From CAYSPU01 sp964432995 (GTDB lineage Bacteria; Verrucomicrobiota; Verrucomicrobiia; Limisphaerales; JAHDYP01): a stretch of DNA of 5,302 nt. The first letter of the stretch is position 1; every line of letters starts with the position of its first letter. The stretch covers positions 1 through 5,302 of the forward strand of contig CAYSPU010000335.1 of the NCBI GenBank assembly GCA_964432995.1, in the 5' to 3' direction. Of this stretch, positions 4,282 through 5,302 are shown piece after piece. The notes under the pieces are model-generated. The model had not been told where the DNA came from and did not search any database. It saw only the letters and a program-made list of their open reading frames with translations. The translations under genes and the position numbers were made by a program.

Positions 4282-5302
4282 ATGTTATCGAGATTCTTCC
4301 TGCAACGCCCGGTCTTCGCCTGGGTCATCGCCATCATCATGATGGTGGCGGGTTGCCTGGCGATCTACAACCTGCCGATCTCCCAGTATCCGCCGATTGC
4401 GCCGCCGTCCATCGCCATCTCGGCGGTGTATCCGGGCGCGTCCGCCGAGACGACCGAGAACAGTGTCACCCAGGTGATCGAGCAGAAGATGACCGGGTTT
4501 GACAACATGCTCTACCTCTCGTCGACGAGCGATTCCGCGGGCATGACCCGGGTCGAGTTGACGTTCGCGCCGGGGACCGATCCGGATTTGGCGTGGGCGC
4601 AGGTGCAGAACAAGCTGCAGTTGGCCATGGCCAGTCTTCCGGAAGTAGTCCAGCGCCAGGGGATCATGGTGAACAAGAGCACCCGCAACTACTTGATCAT
4701 CGTCGGCCTGGTTTCCGAAGACGGCAGCATGAACGGCCACGATCTCCGGGACTACGCCAAGTCCAACCTCGAGAAGGTGCTGTCCCGCGTCCCCGGTGTG
4801 GGCGAGGTGGAGGTCTTCGGCGGCTACTACGCGATGCGCGTCTGGCTGAGCCCCGACAAGCTGACGGAGTTCGGGATGACGTTTACCGACGTGGTGCTGG
4901 CGCTGCGCGCCTACAACGTCGAGATCTCCGCCGGGCAGTTTGGCGGGGCTCCCGCCGTGGAAGGCCAGCGCCTGAACGCCTCGATCATCGTCCAGAGCAT
5001 GCTGGAGACGCCGGAGGAGTTCGCCGCCATCCCCCTGCGCATCAACCCGGACGGCTCGGTGGTGCGGGTCAGTGATATCGGGCGCACCGAACTGGGCACG
5101 GAGGCGTACGACATCGATGTCTACTACAACCGCAAGCCGTCGTCCGGTCTGGCCATCCGCGCGGCAGCCGGTGCGAACGCCCTGGAAACGGCGGACAACG
5201 TGCGGGCGAAGCTGGCGGAGATGAGCGAGTTCTTCCCGGCGGGCATGAAGGTTGTTTACCCCTACGACACCACCCCCTTCATCCGGGTGGCGATCAACGA
5301 GG
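4282..5302 (+). CDS. RND multidrug efflux transporter, HAE-1 family (AcrB/MexB-type), 3' end beyond the window
   Basis: Proton-driven inner-membrane pump that takes substrates from the periplasm or membrane and passes them to the outer-membrane channel. 340 codons are present and remain open at the window edge; the family is about 1,030-1,060 aa, so roughly one third is visible. The first transmembrane helix is about 9-28, within the classical start RFFLQRPVFAWVIAI. Then LPISQYPPIAPPSI (31-44), YPGASAETTENSVTQVIEQ (50-68), SSTSDSAG (80-87), GTDPDLAWAQVQNKLQLA (98-115), LSRVPGVGEVEVFGGYYAMRVWL (167-189, given here as the PN1/PN2 region), SAGQFGG (216-222), AAGANALETADNVRA (295-309) and the end of the porter PN2/docking start VVYPYDTTPF (324-333). 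These match AcrB/MexB closely, placing it in the hydrophobe/amphiphile branch rather than the heavy-metal branch. The proton-relay aspartates of TM4 lie outside the window. Paired with the adaptor just upstream. Confidence 0.95.
   Translation, partial: MLSRFFLQRPVFAWVIAIIMMVAGCLAIYNLPISQYPPIAPPSIAISAVYPGASAETTENSVTQVIEQKMTGFDNMLYLSSTSDSAGMTRVELTFAPGTDPDLAWAQVQNKLQLAMASLPEVVQRQGIMVNKSTRNYLIIVGLVSEDGSMNGHDLRDYAKSNLEKVLSRVPGVGEVEVFGGYYAMRVWLSPDKLTEFGMTFTDVVLALRAYNVEISAGQFGGAPAVEGQRLNASIIVQSMLETPEEFAAIPLRINPDGSVVRVSDIGRTELGTEAYDIDVYYNRKPSSGLAIRAAAGANALETADNVRAKLAEMSEFFPAGMKVVYPYDTTPFIRVAINE

Overview
This GC-rich window holds five genes in two divergent blocks. There is no sign of a mobile element, CRISPR array, tRNA or rRNA. 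The organism is most likely a Gram-negative bacterium of the Verrucomicrobia/PVC type. That rests on a Gram-negative tripartite efflux pump, a prepilin peptidase with a long insert before its GLGD motif, and a thioredoxin-like protein with a WSRPC active site. The taxonomic call is an inference from protein style, not from a marker gene.

Minus-strand block (positions 76-2111): aroE (shikimate dehydrogenase, aromatic amino acid/chorismate pathway) is followed by a type IV prepilin peptidase (PilD/GspO-type, A24 family). They overlap by the ATGA arrangement, so they are almost certainly one transcript with coupled translation. The peptidase keeps the four-cysteine zinc motif and both catalytic aspartates but carries about 98 extra residues between them. 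Beyond its stop, at the window edge (1-75), lies a nested inverted repeat that may be a terminator or a dispersed intergenic repeat.

Divergent gap (2112-2589): about 480 bases without a convincing gene. It has a TATAAC box placed so that aroE could be transcribed as a leaderless mRNA beginning at its GTG, three phased 12-bp tandem repeats, a pair of 8-bp tandem repeats, and little else that can be assigned.

Plus-strand block (2590 to the right edge): a small thioredoxin-fold protein comes first. It has lost both the nucleophilic cysteine and the buried aspartate of classical thioredoxin. After an 87-base gap come an RND-pump periplasmic adaptor lipoprotein (AcrA/MexA type) and, 12 bases later, the inner-membrane RND transporter (AcrB/MexB, HAE-1 type), which runs off the right edge after 340 codons. 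The adaptor and transporter together form most of a tripartite efflux pump. The outer-membrane channel is not in the window, and no TetR/MarR-type regulator is visible.

I do not see a wholly new system. The items most worth a second look are the cysteine-deficient thioredoxin-like protein beside the efflux operon, the insert in the prepilin peptidase, and the repeats and possible leaderless start in the divergent promoter region.
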